From: CALACW01 sp963627915
Lineage (GTDB): Bacteria; Bacillota; Clostridia; Oscillospirales; Acutalibacteraceae
Direction of reading: 5' to 3'
Length of the DNA stretch: 36,472 bases
NCBI GenBank assembly: GCA_963627915.1
Contig: CAVGCY010000064.1
Location: 1-36,472 of the forward strand
Below the pieces are notes generated by a model. It saw only the letters and a program-made list of their open reading frames with translations, searched no databases and was not told the DNA's origin. Both the position numbers and the translations under genes were made by a program. Position 1 is the stretch's first letter, and each line of letters begins with the position of its first letter. Shown one piece after another: positions 23,132 to 30,795 of this stretch.

Positions 23132-23818
23132 ATGAATACATCAAAGCTGATAAGCGATATTTTCTTTCCCGAACGGTGTGTTTTCTGCGGGAGAAATCCC
23201 GTATTCCCGGGAAAAATCCTTTGTGACGAATGTGAGGAAAGTATTGAATTTATATGCCCTCCGCGTTGTCCGAAATGCGGTCGGGAATCTAAAAAATGCA
23301 GATGTAAAAATCTGCGCACATTCTATAAAGAACTGCGTGCTCCGTACTATAACGTAACATCCGTCCGGCGTGCCGTTGACAGATGGAAGTTTTACGGCGG
23401 GACGGAGTGTACGGAGGTTTTTGTGCGGGATATGCTGCCCTTATACGAGGATGAAATAAATTCCGGACTGTTTGATTTCGCAACGTTTGTCCCTGCATCA
23501 AAGTCAACGATGGAGAAAAGAGGTTTTAACCAGTCCGAATTGCTTGCCGAGGTCTTTTGCGCGTATGCATCTATTGAATGCAAGGACTGTCTTGTCCGAA
23601 CATTTGAAACGCCCGCGCAGCATTCTCTGCCGAGATATTTAAGACTTGGAAATTTACTCGGCGTGTTCGAGGTCAGAGATCGACGAGAGGTTTGCGGAAG
23701 AACGGTTTTACTTATAGACGATATAAAAACAACCGGTACCGCGCTTAACGAATGTGCGAAAATGCTGATGATTGCCGGAGCTGAGGAGGTCTGTTGCCTT
23801 ACTGTTACGCTCGGATAG
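23132..23818 (+). CDS. comFC: ComFC-like phosphoribosyltransferase-fold protein
   Basis: 228 residues. An N-terminal zinc-finger region with repeated CxxC pairs (CVFCG, CDEC, CPKCG, CRC; about 15-60) is followed by a type I phosphoribosyltransferase domain with VPASKSTMEKRGFNQSELLA and the PRPP loop VLLIDDIKTTGTAL (about 192-205). In naturally competent Firmicutes ComFC aids DNA uptake or processing; in many Clostridia it stands alone with unproven function. It is monocistronic here, with its own promoter. GCAGGTG serves as the ribosome binding site. Confidence 0.88.
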   Translation: MNTSKLISDIFFPERCVFCGRNPVFPGKILCDECEESIEFICPPRCPKCGRESKKCRCKNLRTFYKELRAPYYNVTSVRRAVDRWKFYGGTECTEVFVRDMLPLYEDEINSGLFDFATFVPASKSTMEKRGFNQSELLAEVFCAYASIECKDCLVRTFETPAQHSLPRYLRLGNLLGVFEVRDRREVCGRTVLLIDDIKTTGTALNECAKMLMIAGAEEVCCLTVTLG

Positions 23819-24048
23819 TTTTTGCGTTTGAAACCGAGAAGGGATTTTCTCTGCTCTTTTTGAACGCATTATCATTTATATAAACATTTTTAAGCATTGC
23901 GGAGTCTGCGATTTCCTTATTCATGTTCGTCGATATATTCGGGAGTAAAAGAATCCGACGGTTGCCATGTATTATTTGAGCCGTCTATCACATCCGACTG
24001 GATATCGTATATCGAATTATAACTAATGAAAATATTATATTTATTCAT
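23805..24048 (-). other. two tiny overlapping frames downstream of the Lgt-like gene
   Basis: On the minus strand a 43-codon frame (24048-23917) starts inside the stop codon of the Lgt-like gene. A 39-codon frame (23924-23805) starts inside its stop, shifted by one base. Neither resembles a family I know, and neither has a clear ribosome binding site of its own. They may be a frameshifted remnant or leaderless peptides. Otherwise nothing is seen between comFC and 24041. Confidence 0.2.
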
Positions 24049-24781
24049 TAATCGATCTTTTGTCTGTCGATTTTTTAGCCCGAATTTTAAGCGCCGTCAT
24101 CATAACCGCCGAAAAAACGAACATTACGACGCACATTCCCTGCCAGAACGTTACGCCGAAAAATCCGTGACGCATAACTTCGTCATAATACCTCATATAT
24201 TCCCACATAAATCTTATTACGCAGTAAACGGCGGTTGTCAGCGGATAATTAAATCCCGCGGGGACGTTTTTACCTTTTTTAATATAAATCTGCGTCAGGA
24301 CGAGCATTATAATCATGCTTGCAGCCTCGCAAATCTGAACGGGAAAAACGCGCATATTCACAATCGGATTATAAATGCCGTTTTTGTAAGGTATACCCAT
24401 GCAGCAGCCGTCGAGAAAGCATCCGAATTTAGCGCACGTAAGCGTTATGTAAACGCCCGGCGTCAGCATATCGAGATTTCTCAAAACGCCGTTTTTTTCG
24501 ATAAGAAGGAAAACCGTCATAAAAACCGGAGCAAAAATTACCGCACCGAAAACAGAAACCGTGCTGTTTGCCGTCTCTCCGATTTTAAGACAGTACGCAT
24601 TGTAAATATCGGCCATCAAAAACGCGCCGACGATTCCGCACAAAAACATGCAGACTGTATATATAACGGTTTTTTTCTTCGTAAGAGAATAGCTGCCGCA
24701 CGTTTTTAAATTTATAAGCAACGTTATGAAAAATCCGGCGGCGTATGTAAGATAATAGAAATATTCGCTTGATTTAAACAT
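24041..24781 (-). CDS. Lgt-like prolipoprotein diacylglyceryl transferase family protein
   Basis: 246 residues with about seven membrane segments. The Lgt-type signature region reads KFGCFLDGCCMGIPY, then RVFPVQICEA and VIRFMWEYMRY, corresponding to the conserved arginine-bearing blocks of the family. Lgt moves a diacylglyceryl group onto the lipobox cysteine of prolipoproteins in the membrane. The sequence is shortish and divergent, so a paralogue rather than the main lgt is possible. It lies 11 bp after the EEP-family gene on the same strand and is probably co-transcribed with it. Lipoproteins encoded in the window (for example at 15027) would be substrates of the housekeeping enzyme. Confidence 0.75.
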   Translation of the reverse strand: MFKSSEYFYYLTYAAGFFITLLINLKTCGSYSLTKKKTVIYTVCMFLCGIVGAFLMADIYNAYCLKIGETANSTVSVFGAVIFAPVFMTVFLLIEKNGVLRNLDMLTPGVYITLTCAKFGCFLDGCCMGIPYKNGIYNPIVNMRVFPVQICEAASMIIMLVLTQIYIKKGKNVPAGFNYPLTTAVYCVIRFMWEYMRYYDEVMRHGFFGVTFWQGMCVVMFVFSAVMMTALKIRAKKSTDKRSINE

Positions 24782-24792
24782 TTTTAACGTCC

Positions 24793-25560
24793 TTAAAATT
24801 CAATATCGGCAATAACCGGATAGTGATCCGACGGATATTTATCGCCGAATTTGTCTGTTATAACACGAAATTCCTTTACGCTCTTAACGCCCTTTTCAAA
24901 AATGTAATCTATAATCTCCCGTGCGCATTCTCCCTCTCTTATCGGAATGTCAAACGCATGGAAGGTATAACAATCGTCGGTCATTTCCGCGCAGTTTCTC
25001 GCGTCGGAAAATCCCGCGTCAATCATACGCTTATAAGGCTCGCTTGACGGCATGACGTTAAAATCGCCCGTAACGATAACGGGGACGGATGTAACCTCTC
25101 CCGCCCGTTTTGCAATAAGCTTCGCGCCCTCGCTCATCGCAGTCTGTCCTTTATGATCCAAATGCGTATTGAAATGGGCAAACTCCTTTTTTGTCTTTTT
25201 ATCTCTCAATACGGCGTACGAACATATTCTCACGCACGCCGCGTCCCAGCCTTTTGAACCTGCGGTTTCGGGGGTTTCGCTCAGCCAGAAATTACCCTTC
25301 GATACGACGTCGAATTTATCTTTTTTATAGAATACGGGAGAAAATTCGCCGAGCCTTTTCCCGTTTGCCCTGCCGACTCCGACATAATCATAATCCGTAA
25401 GAGCCGCGCACAGCGCATTCATCCAGCGGTAATGCGCCTCCTGCAAACCGAACGTGTCGGGATTATATTTTTTAATGACGGAAATAACCGTTTCCTTTCT
25501 GTTTGTCCAGTAATTTTTGCCGCTTCCTCCGCAGAGGATATTAAAGCTCATAACTCTCAT
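24793..25560 (-). CDS. endonuclease/exonuclease/phosphatase family protein
   Basis: 255 residues. The EEP fold is seen in order: MSFNIL (N-site), GLQEAHY (metal-binding Glu), FAHFNTHLDHKG, VIVTGDFNVMPSS (catalytic Asp/Asn) and PSDHYPVIADI (Asp-His). There is no signal peptide. Members hydrolyse phosphodiester bonds in nucleic acids, lipids or sugar phosphates; the substrate cannot be told. It lies upstream of the Lgt-like gene by 11 bp and downstream of queH by 67 bp on the same strand. Confidence 0.85.
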   Translation of the reverse strand: MRVMSFNILCGGSGKNYWTNRKETVISVIKKYNPDTFGLQEAHYRWMNALCAALTDYDYVGVGRANGKRLGEFSPVFYKKDKFDVVSKGNFWLSETPETAGSKGWDAACVRICSYAVLRDKKTKKEFAHFNTHLDHKGQTAMSEGAKLIAKRAGEVTSVPVIVTGDFNVMPSSEPYKRMIDAGFSDARNCAEMTDDCYTFHAFDIPIREGECAREIIDYIFEKGVKSVKEFRVITDKFGDKYPSDHYPVIADIEF

Positions 25561-25627
25561 TTTTGTTTTTCCTTTCGATTTAATCAGACGGGAATCGAAT
25601 ATGTGCCGCCTGTCGGTTTAAGTTGTT

Positions 25628-26272
25628 TTAACGCGTCTTTTTTTCTTTTTCCGTTCTTAGTTTTCTCGTTATCTCCATAGAAAAAACGCATCCGCAGTAA
25701 TCCTGTCTGTAAAGATTATGGATTTTTGACAGTTCGATGGAACGTTTATATCCGTTTTTCTTTTTAAAGTCAGAATAAAGATATTTTACGCCGTATTCTT
25801 CTCCAAGCCGTCCGCCTGTTTCGTTGAGCTTTTCCGCGTTCTTGTAAGGACTTATCGATAATGTCGTCGTAAAATAATCGAAGCTCATGCTTTTTGCAAG
25901 CAAAGCCGTTTTTTTAAGACGCATTTCATAGCATTTGAAACAGCGTTCTCCGCCCTCGGGTTCCGATTCATGACCCTTTGAATTGCTATAAAACAATTCG
26001 CTGTCGTACTCGCCGGCAATTATTTCAATATTTAAATTCATCTCGTTAACAAGTCTTTTAAGCTCCGATAGTCTGAAATCAAATTCCTCTCTCGGAGAGA
26101 TGTTCGGATTATAAAAAAATATTGTAATATCGAAGAATTTATTAAGATATTCGAGAACATAGCTCGAACACGGCGCGCAGCATGCGTGAATAAGCAGCGT
26201 AGGTTTTATCCCGTCTTTTACGTTTTTTTCGATAATATCGTCAAGCATTTTTTGATAATTTATTTTTTGCAT
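25628..26272 (-). CDS. queH: epoxyqueuosine reductase QueH
   Basis: 214 residues. The metal- and cluster-binding cysteines are all visible: HACCAPCS (about 29-36), GGERCFKCYEMRLKKTA and DYCGCVFS near the C-terminus. Also present is FYNPNISPREEF. QueH performs the last step of queuosine synthesis in tRNA in organisms that lack QueG. It is the first gene of a minus-strand set followed by the EEP and Lgt-like genes. It is divergent from the feo operon; its promoter lies at 26316-26288. Confidence 0.9.
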   Translation of the reverse strand: MQKINYQKMLDDIIEKNVKDGIKPTLLIHACCAPCSSYVLEYLNKFFDITIFFYNPNISPREEFDFRLSELKRLVNEMNLNIEIIAGEYDSELFYSNSKGHESEPEGGERCFKCYEMRLKKTALLAKSMSFDYFTTTLSISPYKNAEKLNETGGRLGEEYGVKYLYSDFKKKNGYKRSIELSKIHNLYRQDYCGCVFSMEITRKLRTEKEKKTR

Positions 26273-26287
26273 AGGCTCACCGTGTTT

Positions 26288-26316
26288 ATTGTACTATTTT
26301 TTTATTCGATTGTAAA
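26288..26316 (-). promoter_or_regulatory. queH promoter
   Basis: On the minus strand TTTACA (26316-26311), 17 bp, TACAAT (26293-26288), 15 bp from the queH start. Confidence 0.7.
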
Positions 26317-26337
26317 CAGCGTTGTGTAATATTAACG

Positions 26338-26394
26338 TTGACAAATTAAGCATTATGTTCATATTGAACATATAAATAATTAGTCTGTGCTAAC
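26338..26394 (+). promoter_or_regulatory. distal feo promoter region with two palindromes
   Basis: TTGACA (26338-26343) with an 18-bp spacer to TATTGA gives a possible promoter. A perfect inverted repeat ATGTTC-ATATT-GAACAT (26355-26371) covers the -10 area, followed by ATTAGTCTGTGCTAAC (26379-26394), one of the five iron-box-like palindromes. The first palindrome belongs to a different motif, so two regulators may act here. Confidence 0.5.
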
Positions 26395-26449
26395 TATTTG
26401 TGCAAGGCAATAAATTTGATTTTTCGACGAAAAATAATTAAAAAACGTA

Positions 26450-26478
26450 TTGACAAAAAACAATAACATGAGTATCAT
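26450..26478 (+). promoter_or_regulatory. proximal feoA promoter
   Basis: TTGACA (26450-26455), 17 bp, TATCAT (26473-26478), with an operator-like palindrome beginning eight bases further on. Confidence 0.75.
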
Positions 26479-26486
26479 ATGTATTG

Positions 26487-26536
26487 GTTAGCGAGTGCTA
26501 ACCATAGTTTCGACCCGTCGGTTAGTCTTTACTAAT
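26487..26536. promoter_or_regulatory. pair of iron-box-like operators at the feoA start site
   Basis: GTTAGCGAGTGCTAAC (26487-26502, extended to 18 bp by G/C on each side) and GTTAGTCTTTACTAAT (26521-26536). They are 34 bp centre to centre, about three helical turns, and cover the transcription start region. This is the expected place for repression by a metal-loaded DtxR-type protein. Confidence 0.7.
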
Positions 26537-26579
26537 TCTTGGCGTTCGGTTCGGGCGGGTACGGAAAGAGGAGATTAGA

Positions 26580-26792
26580 ATGATGCCTTTAGCATTGGCG
26601 GATGTCGGCGAGGAAAACACGATAAAAAAAATCGGCGGCAGTCCCGAGGTAAAAAAACATCTCGAAAATCTCGGCTTTGTAGTCGGGGGAAACGTCATGA
26701 TAGTAAGTTCGCTCAACGGTAACGTTATCGTTAACGTTAAGGATGCAAGAGTTGCTATCAGTGAGGAAATGGCTCGAAGAATCATGGTTTGA
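26580..26792 (+). CDS. feoA: FeoA-domain protein 1
   Basis: 70 residues, a single SH3-like FeoA domain (PLALADVGEEN, KHLENLGFVVGGNVMIVSS, then RVAISEEMARRIMV). FeoA assists the FeoB ferrous iron transporter at the membrane's cytoplasmic face. AGAGGAG precedes a double ATG. It is first in the feoA-feoA-feoB operon, behind an operator-rich leader. Confidence 0.9.
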   Translation: MMPLALADVGEENTIKKIGGSPEVKKHLENLGFVVGGNVMIVSSLNGNVIVNVKDARVAISEEMARRIMV

Positions 26793-26819
26793 TTCTTAAT
26801 TTATAAGGAGGAATATGCA

Positions 26820-27041
26820 ATGAAAACACTTAAGGAAGCAAAAATCGGCGAGACATACAAAGTCGTAAAGCTTCACGGCGAGGGCGCGGTTAAACGCCGT
26901 ATCATGGATATGGGCATAACCAGGGGCGTTGAAGTTTTTGTCCGTAAGGTTGCGCCGCTCGGTGACCCGATGGAGGTTACGGTAAGAGGTTACGAGCTTT
27001 CGTTGAGAAAAGCCGATACCGAAATGATTGAGGTTGAATAA
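26820..27041 (+). CDS. feoA: FeoA-domain protein 2
   Basis: 73 residues with the classic FeoA pattern: KIGETYKVVKLHGEGAVKRR, then MDMGITRGVEV and GDPMEVTVRGYELSLRKADTEMI. AAGGAGG is well placed. Having two FeoA genes is common in Clostridia, where they may act as distinct subunits with FeoB. A terminator-like hairpin and an iron-box-like palindrome separate it from feoB. Confidence 0.92.
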   Translation: MKTLKEAKIGETYKVVKLHGEGAVKRRIMDMGITRGVEVFVRKVAPLGDPMEVTVRGYELSLRKADTEMIEVE

Positions 27042-27054
27042 ACAGGCATTCATA

Positions 27055-27076
27055 GGGGTGCGTAACCCCGTTTTTT
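27055..27076 (+). terminator. terminator-like hairpin between feoA and feoB
   Basis: GGGGT (27055-27059) pairs with ACCCC (27065-27069) across a 5-nt loop, followed by G and TTTTTT. The stem is short, so partial termination (attenuation) is plausible. Confidence 0.55.
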
Positions 27077-27087
27077 AAGGGTATTAA

Positions 27088-27103
27088 GTTAGTAAATGCT
27101 AAT
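27088..27103. promoter_or_regulatory. iron-box-like operator upstream of feoB
   Basis: GTTAGTAAATGCTAAT, same 5-6-5 pattern as the other four sites, located between the hairpin and the feoB ribosome binding site. Confidence 0.6.
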
Positions 27104-27131
27104 CACAGAAAAAAGAAAAGAGGAAAACAGA

Positions 27132-29681
27132 ATGGATAATATCCGAATAGCGCTTGCCGGTAACCCGAACTGCGGTAAAACAACTTTGTTTAACGCTCTG
27201 ACCGGTTCAAATCAGTTTGTCGGAAACTGGCCCGGCGTTACCGTTGAGAAAAAAGAGGGTAAACTTAAAAAGCATGACGGTGTTATAATTACCGACCTTC
27301 CCGGTATTTATTCGCTTTCGCCGTACACTCTTGAGGAGGTTGTAGCGAGAGGCTATCTTATTGACGAGCGTCCCGACGCGATACTTAACATTATCGACGG
27401 TACGAATCTTGAGAGAAACCTTTATCTTACAACTCAGCTTGTCGAACTCGGCATTCCCGTCGTTATTGCCATTAACATGATGGACGTCGTTAAAAAGAAC
27501 GGCGACAAGATTAATACCGAGGAACTTTCAAGACAGTTGGGATGCAAAATTGTAGAGATTTCCGCTCTTAAGGGAACAGGAATAATGGAAGCCGCCGAGG
27601 CTGCAATTGACGCCGCAAAAGGAACAAAAACAATCCCCCAGCATAGTTTTTCCGGCTGTGTGGAGCACGCTATCGCGCATATCGAGGAAGCGGCGGTACA
27701 TAATATGCCCGAGGAACAGCAGAGATGGTATGCTATCAAGATATTCGAGAGAGACGATAAGATTCTTGATAAGCTCAATATAGACAAGTCAGTTCTCGAA
27801 CATATCGAAAAGGATATCAAAGCGGCGGAGGAAGAGATGGACGACGACGCAGAGTCCATCATTACCAACGAGAGATATATTTATATCGCTTCGATTATCA
27901 AGGCTGTATATAAAAGAAAATCGAAAGAAAAACTTACAACATCGGATAAGATAGACAGAGTCGTTACAAACCGTTGGCTCGGACTTCCGATATTCGCGGT
28001 TGTAATGTTCCTTGTTTACTATATCGCAATGGTAACGGTAGGAAGTGCGGCAACGGACTGGGCTAACGACGGAGTTTTCGGCGACGGCTGGCATCTTTTA
28101 GGTATAGGCACAAAGGCTTATACCGCAGAGGCTGACGATTATTCGGCGGCGTCTCAGGCGATTCAGGCATTTTTGCCCGACATGGATTTTGAGGCGGAGG
28201 ATTTTGACGGTGCAAGCGCTCTTTCTGAAATGGAGGCGTTCAAGACTGACGCTGAGAGTGCGGAGATTGACGTTGAGGACGAGGAAACCCTTGCAATCAA
28301 TACAATGACGGTTTATTATTCGGCGGTTCCCGAGGATCTGTCGGAGGAACAGACGGAAGAAACGATTGCAATGTCTTATCTTGACGCCGTTAAATATTTC
28401 GAGGAGCGTTATTCGGCAGATGCGGAAAACGCTTTTGCGGAACCTGATCCCGCGTCCTATGGCGTATGGGTACCAGGCGTTCCGGTTCTTGTAGGCAGCG
28501 GACTTGAAAAAGCCGGCGCTCCCGATTGGCTTTCCGGACTTATCAACGACGGTATCGTAGCCGGCGTCGGCGCTGTTCTCGGATTTGTTCCTCAGATGCT
28601 TGTTCTGTTCTTCCTGCTTGCATTCCTTGAGGCTTGCGGTTATATGTCGCGTATCGCATTCGTTCTTGACCGTGTGTTCCGTAAGTTCGGTCTTTCCGGT
28701 AAATCGTTCATTCCCATGCTTATCGGCGTTGGATGCGGCGTTCCCGGTATTATGGCTTCCAGAACAATTGAAAACGAACGCGACCGCCGTATGACAATCA
28801 TGACTACGACATTTATTCCCTGCGGAGCTAAGGTTCCCTTTATTGCAATGATTGCCGGAGCAATCTTCGGCGGCTCGGCCTGGGTTTCAACCGGAGCATA
28901 CTTCATCGGTATGGCGGCTATTATCGTTTCGGGTATTATGCTTAAAAAGACAAAGATGTTTGCAGGCGATCCCGCTCCGTTCGTTATGGAGCTTCCCGCA
29001 TACCATCTTCCCACTCTCAAGAACGTTCTTCGTTCAATGTGGGAGCGCGGCTGGTCTTTCATTAAGAAAGCCGGTACAATCATTCTTCTTTCAACAATCC
29101 TTGTTTGGTTCACCACTTACTTCGGCGTAGCAGACGGAAGCTTCCGTATGCTTGACGAATCGGAAATAGATTCTTCAATTCTTGCCGTTATCGGTTCTGC
29201 CATTGCCTGGATATTCAAACCCCTCGGCTGGGGCAATTGGCAGGCGGCCGTTGCTTCAATCACCGGTCTTGTTGCAAAAGAGAACATTGTAGGTACTCTC
29301 GGTATACTTTACAACGGTGCAGAGGGAACGACCGTATATCAGAACATCGCTCAGGCGTTCACTCCCATTGCGGGCTTCTCGTTCCTCGTATTTAACCTTC
29401 TTTGCGCTCCCTGCTTCGCTGCAATCGGCGCTATGAAGCGTGAGATGAACAACGCAAAGTGGACATGGTTTGCAATCGGATATCAGTGCGGATTCGCATA
29501 CTGCATAGCTCTTATGGTTAATAACTTCGGAAAACTTTTCTCCGGAGCAATCAGCGGAGCGGGCGACATTGTTGCTTTGATATTTGCATTTGCAATTCTT
29601 GCCGGTATGATTTACATGCTTGTACGCCCCTATAAAGAGGCTACAAAACTTACAGCCAAGGTTAAGACGTCAAAGAAATAA
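27132..29681 (+). CDS. feoB: ferrous iron transporter FeoB
   Basis: 849 residues from 27132 (AAAGAGGAAAACAG upstream); an upstream ATG at 27096 lies inside the operator and lacks a ribosome binding site. The N-terminal G domain has GNPNCGKT (10-17), TDLPGIYSL and INMMDVV (G1, G3, G4), followed by the helical GDI-like domain. The membrane part has two Gate-type repeats (GFVPQMLVLFFLLAFLE, GVGCGVPGIMASR, FIPCGAKVPF, GLVAKENIVGTLG). Between the first membrane helix and the first Gate region there is an unusually long, very acidic insert (about residues 325-443). It transports Fe2+ across the cytoplasmic membrane using GTP/NTP. Operator and hairpin upstream suggest separate tuning from feoA. Confidence 0.95.
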   Translation: MDNIRIALAGNPNCGKTTLFNALTGSNQFVGNWPGVTVEKKEGKLKKHDGVIITDLPGIYSLSPYTLEEVVARGYLIDERPDAILNIIDGTNLERNLYLTTQLVELGIPVVIAINMMDVVKKNGDKINTEELSRQLGCKIVEISALKGTGIMEAAEAAIDAAKGTKTIPQHSFSGCVEHAIAHIEEAAVHNMPEEQQRWYAIKIFERDDKILDKLNIDKSVLEHIEKDIKAAEEEMDDDAESIITNERYIYIASIIKAVYKRKSKEKLTTSDKIDRVVTNRWLGLPIFAVVMFLVYYIAMVTVGSAATDWANDGVFGDGWHLLGIGTKAYTAEADDYSAASQAIQAFLPDMDFEAEDFDGASALSEMEAFKTDAESAEIDVEDEETLAINTMTVYYSAVPEDLSEEQTEETIAMSYLDAVKYFEERYSADAENAFAEPDPASYGVWVPGVPVLVGSGLEKAGAPDWLSGLINDGIVAGVGAVLGFVPQMLVLFFLLAFLEACGYMSRIAFVLDRVFRKFGLSGKSFIPMLIGVGCGVPGIMASRTIENERDRRMTIMTTTFIPCGAKVPFIAMIAGAIFGGSAWVSTGAYFIGMAAIIVSGIMLKKTKMFAGDPAPFVMELPAYHLPTLKNVLRSMWERGWSFIKKAGTIILLSTILVWFTTYFGVADGSFRMLDESEIDSSILAVIGSAIAWIFKPLGWGNWQAAVASITGLVAKENIVGTLGILYNGAEGTTVYQNIAQAFTPIAGFSFLVFNLLCAPCFAAIGAMKREMNNAKWTWFAIGYQCGFAYCIALMVNNFGKLFSGAISGAGDIVALIFAFAILAGMIYMLVRPYKEATKLTAKVKTSKK

Positions 29682-29726
29682 TTTAAAAATATTCAAAAAA
29701 TATTCAATGAGAGGAGCATGTCGAAT

Positions 29727-29912
29727 ATGTTTGCATGGATAGCTGAAAATATAGGTACGATAATTATCTGTCTTGTGCTTATCTTGATTGTCGCGGTTAT
29801 AATTGTTAAGCTCGTAAAGGATAAGAAGAAAGGCAGAACGACCTGCGGCAATAACTGTGCGCACTGCGCAATGGCAGGCTCCTGTCATCAGCACACAGAA
29901 GAAAAGAAATAG
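29727..29912 (+). CDS. FeoB-associated Cys-rich membrane protein
   Basis: 61 residues from 29727, preferred over 29718 because GAGGAG (29711-29716) is then properly spaced. One membrane helix (IGTIIICLVLILIVAVIIV) is followed by a Lys-rich stretch and a Cys/His tail (CGNNCAHCAMAGSCHQH). This matches the FeoB_associated family, found directly after feoB in Firmicutes. It probably handles iron at the cytoplasmic exit of FeoB; this role is inferred for the family. Confidence 0.88.
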   Translation: MFAWIAENIGTIIICLVLILIVAVIIVKLVKDKKKGRTTCGNNCAHCAMAGSCHQHTEEKK

Positions 29913-29921
29913 TTAATTATG

Positions 29922-29949
29922 CGTAAGAAGCGCCGATGCGCTTCTTACG
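29922..29949. promoter_or_regulatory. perfect 12-bp hairpin without T-run before the DtxR-type gene
   Basis: CGTAAGAAGCGC (29922-29933), loop CGAT, GCGCTTCTTACG (29938-29949). The stem is perfect but is followed by TGTAATATCC, so it is not a normal intrinsic terminator. It may stabilise the upstream mRNA or set the level of the regulator gene 20 bp downstream. Confidence 0.6.
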
Positions 29950-29969
29950 TGTAATATCCGGAGGTTAAT

Positions 29970-30341
29970 ATGACCGATTATCAACGATCTCTGACGGCGT
30001 CTAACATTCTGTATCTGTTGACGATGCTCGAAATTGATAAAGCCGGAAACGAGCTGAGATGCACCCGTATAGCAAATATGCTTTCTCTTTCAAAACCGAG
30101 CGTTCACAGCATGATGAACGTTTTTACCGAAATGGGACTTGTTGTCAAAGGGGCTGCCGGAGCGGCGTTCTTTACCGACCGCGGGCGAGAAACCGCTGAA
30201 CGAGTTGAACGGTATTACAATGTTGTTTCGGAAATTTTGCGCAGAGATTTTCCTGGAATATCGGATATAAAGAGTGCGTCGTGCGCTTTGATTTCCGGAA
30301 TGGAAAACGAAAGTCTTGATAATCTCTGCAAAAATGTTTAA
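29970..30341 (+). CDS. DtxR-family metal-dependent regulator (short form)
   Basis: 123 residues. The N-terminal winged helix matches the DtxR/MntR pattern: ASNILYLLTMLE, LRCTRIANMLSLSKPSVHSM, then MNVFTEMGLVV and FFTDRGRETAERVERYYNVV (dimer/metal helix start). The protein stops after a short helical domain, without the SH3-like C-terminal domain of classic DtxR. Full metal-ligand assignment is not possible by eye. CCGGAGG precedes the start. It lies at the end of the feo cluster and is the best candidate to bind the RTTAG-N6-CTAAY palindromes. Confidence 0.78.
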   Translation: MTDYQRSLTASNILYLLTMLEIDKAGNELRCTRIANMLSLSKPSVHSMMNVFTEMGLVVKGAAGAAFFTDRGRETAERVERYYNVVSEILRRDFPGISDIKSASCALISGMENESLDNLCKNV

Positions 30342-30381
30342 GCAATACAATCGATTGATTTTGTATCGGAGGCGTACGGTT

Positions 30382-30636
30382 ATGGTTCAGACTGTTGTAA
30401 AAATAAACGGCATGGCTTGCTCCATGTGTGAAAATCACATACAGGACGCCGTAAGAAATAATTTTAATGTTAAAAAGGTTTCGGCTTCTCACTCAAAGGG
30501 AGAGTGTGTAATTATTTCCGAAAACGAGCCGGATTCCGATAAGCTCAGGAAAATCATAACCGATTTGGGCTATGATTTTATTTCGGCCTCGGCGTCCGGG
30601 TATGAAAAACACGGACTATTCTCCCGAAAAAAATAA
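30382..30636 (+). CDS. heavy-metal-associated (HMA) domain protein
   Basis: 84 residues from 30382 (GGAGG at 30368-30372); the longer frame from 30316 has no ribosome binding site. One ferredoxin-like HMA domain has the metal motif GMACSMCENHI and a final DLGYDF, followed by a short basic tail. Such proteins are copper or other soft-metal chaperones. It lies 40 bp after the DtxR-type gene and may be part of the same transcript; no partner P-type ATPase is in the window. Confidence 0.85.
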   Translation: MVQTVVKINGMACSMCENHIQDAVRNNFNVKKVSASHSKGECVIISENEPDSDKLRKIITDLGYDFISASASGYEKHGLFSRKK

Positions 30637-30668
30637 GCAATTCTTTATTGTGCATATTCCATAAAAAG

Positions 30669-30707
30669 TTCTTCGGCGATTCTTAGAATCTGCCGGGGAA
30701 TTTTTTT
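30669..30707 (+). terminator. terminator after the HMA gene
   Basis: A long imperfect stem (TTC..CGGC.ATTCT against AGAAT..GCCG..GAA) is followed by seven T's. It closes the feo/HMA region. Confidence 0.8.
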
Positions 30708-30730
30708 GATTGCAATGTTGTTATCGTACC

Positions 30731-30759
30731 TTGACAACAGATGATAAACATTATAAAAT
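30731..30759 (+). promoter_or_regulatory. uvrBA promoter
   Basis: TTGACA (30731-30736), 17 bp, TAAAAT (30754-30759). Confidence 0.75.
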
Positions 30760-30762
30760 TGT

Positions 30763-30782
30763 AACAGAATATTTGTTCTGTT
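30763..30782. promoter_or_regulatory. LexA-like SOS operator before uvrB
   Basis: AACAGAA-TATTTG-TTCTGTT, a perfect 7-bp inverted repeat with 6-bp spacer. Its core GAAT-ATTT-GTTC is one base from the Firmicutes LexA pattern GAAC-N4-GTTC. It starts four bases after the -10 box, ideal for repression of an excision-repair operon. Confidence 0.6.
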
Positions 30783-30795
30783 GCGGAGATAATAA

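Noticed and set aside
24026..24709. 227-codon plus-strand frame opposite the Lgt-like gene
   Set aside because: The composition is rich in His, Arg and Asn with no recognisable domain; the minus-strand frame has clear Lgt-type motifs and membrane helices.
27096..27131. Upstream feoB start at 27096
   Set aside because: That ATG lies inside the iron-box-like palindrome and lacks a ribosome binding site; the G domain begins properly from 27132 with GAGG upstream.
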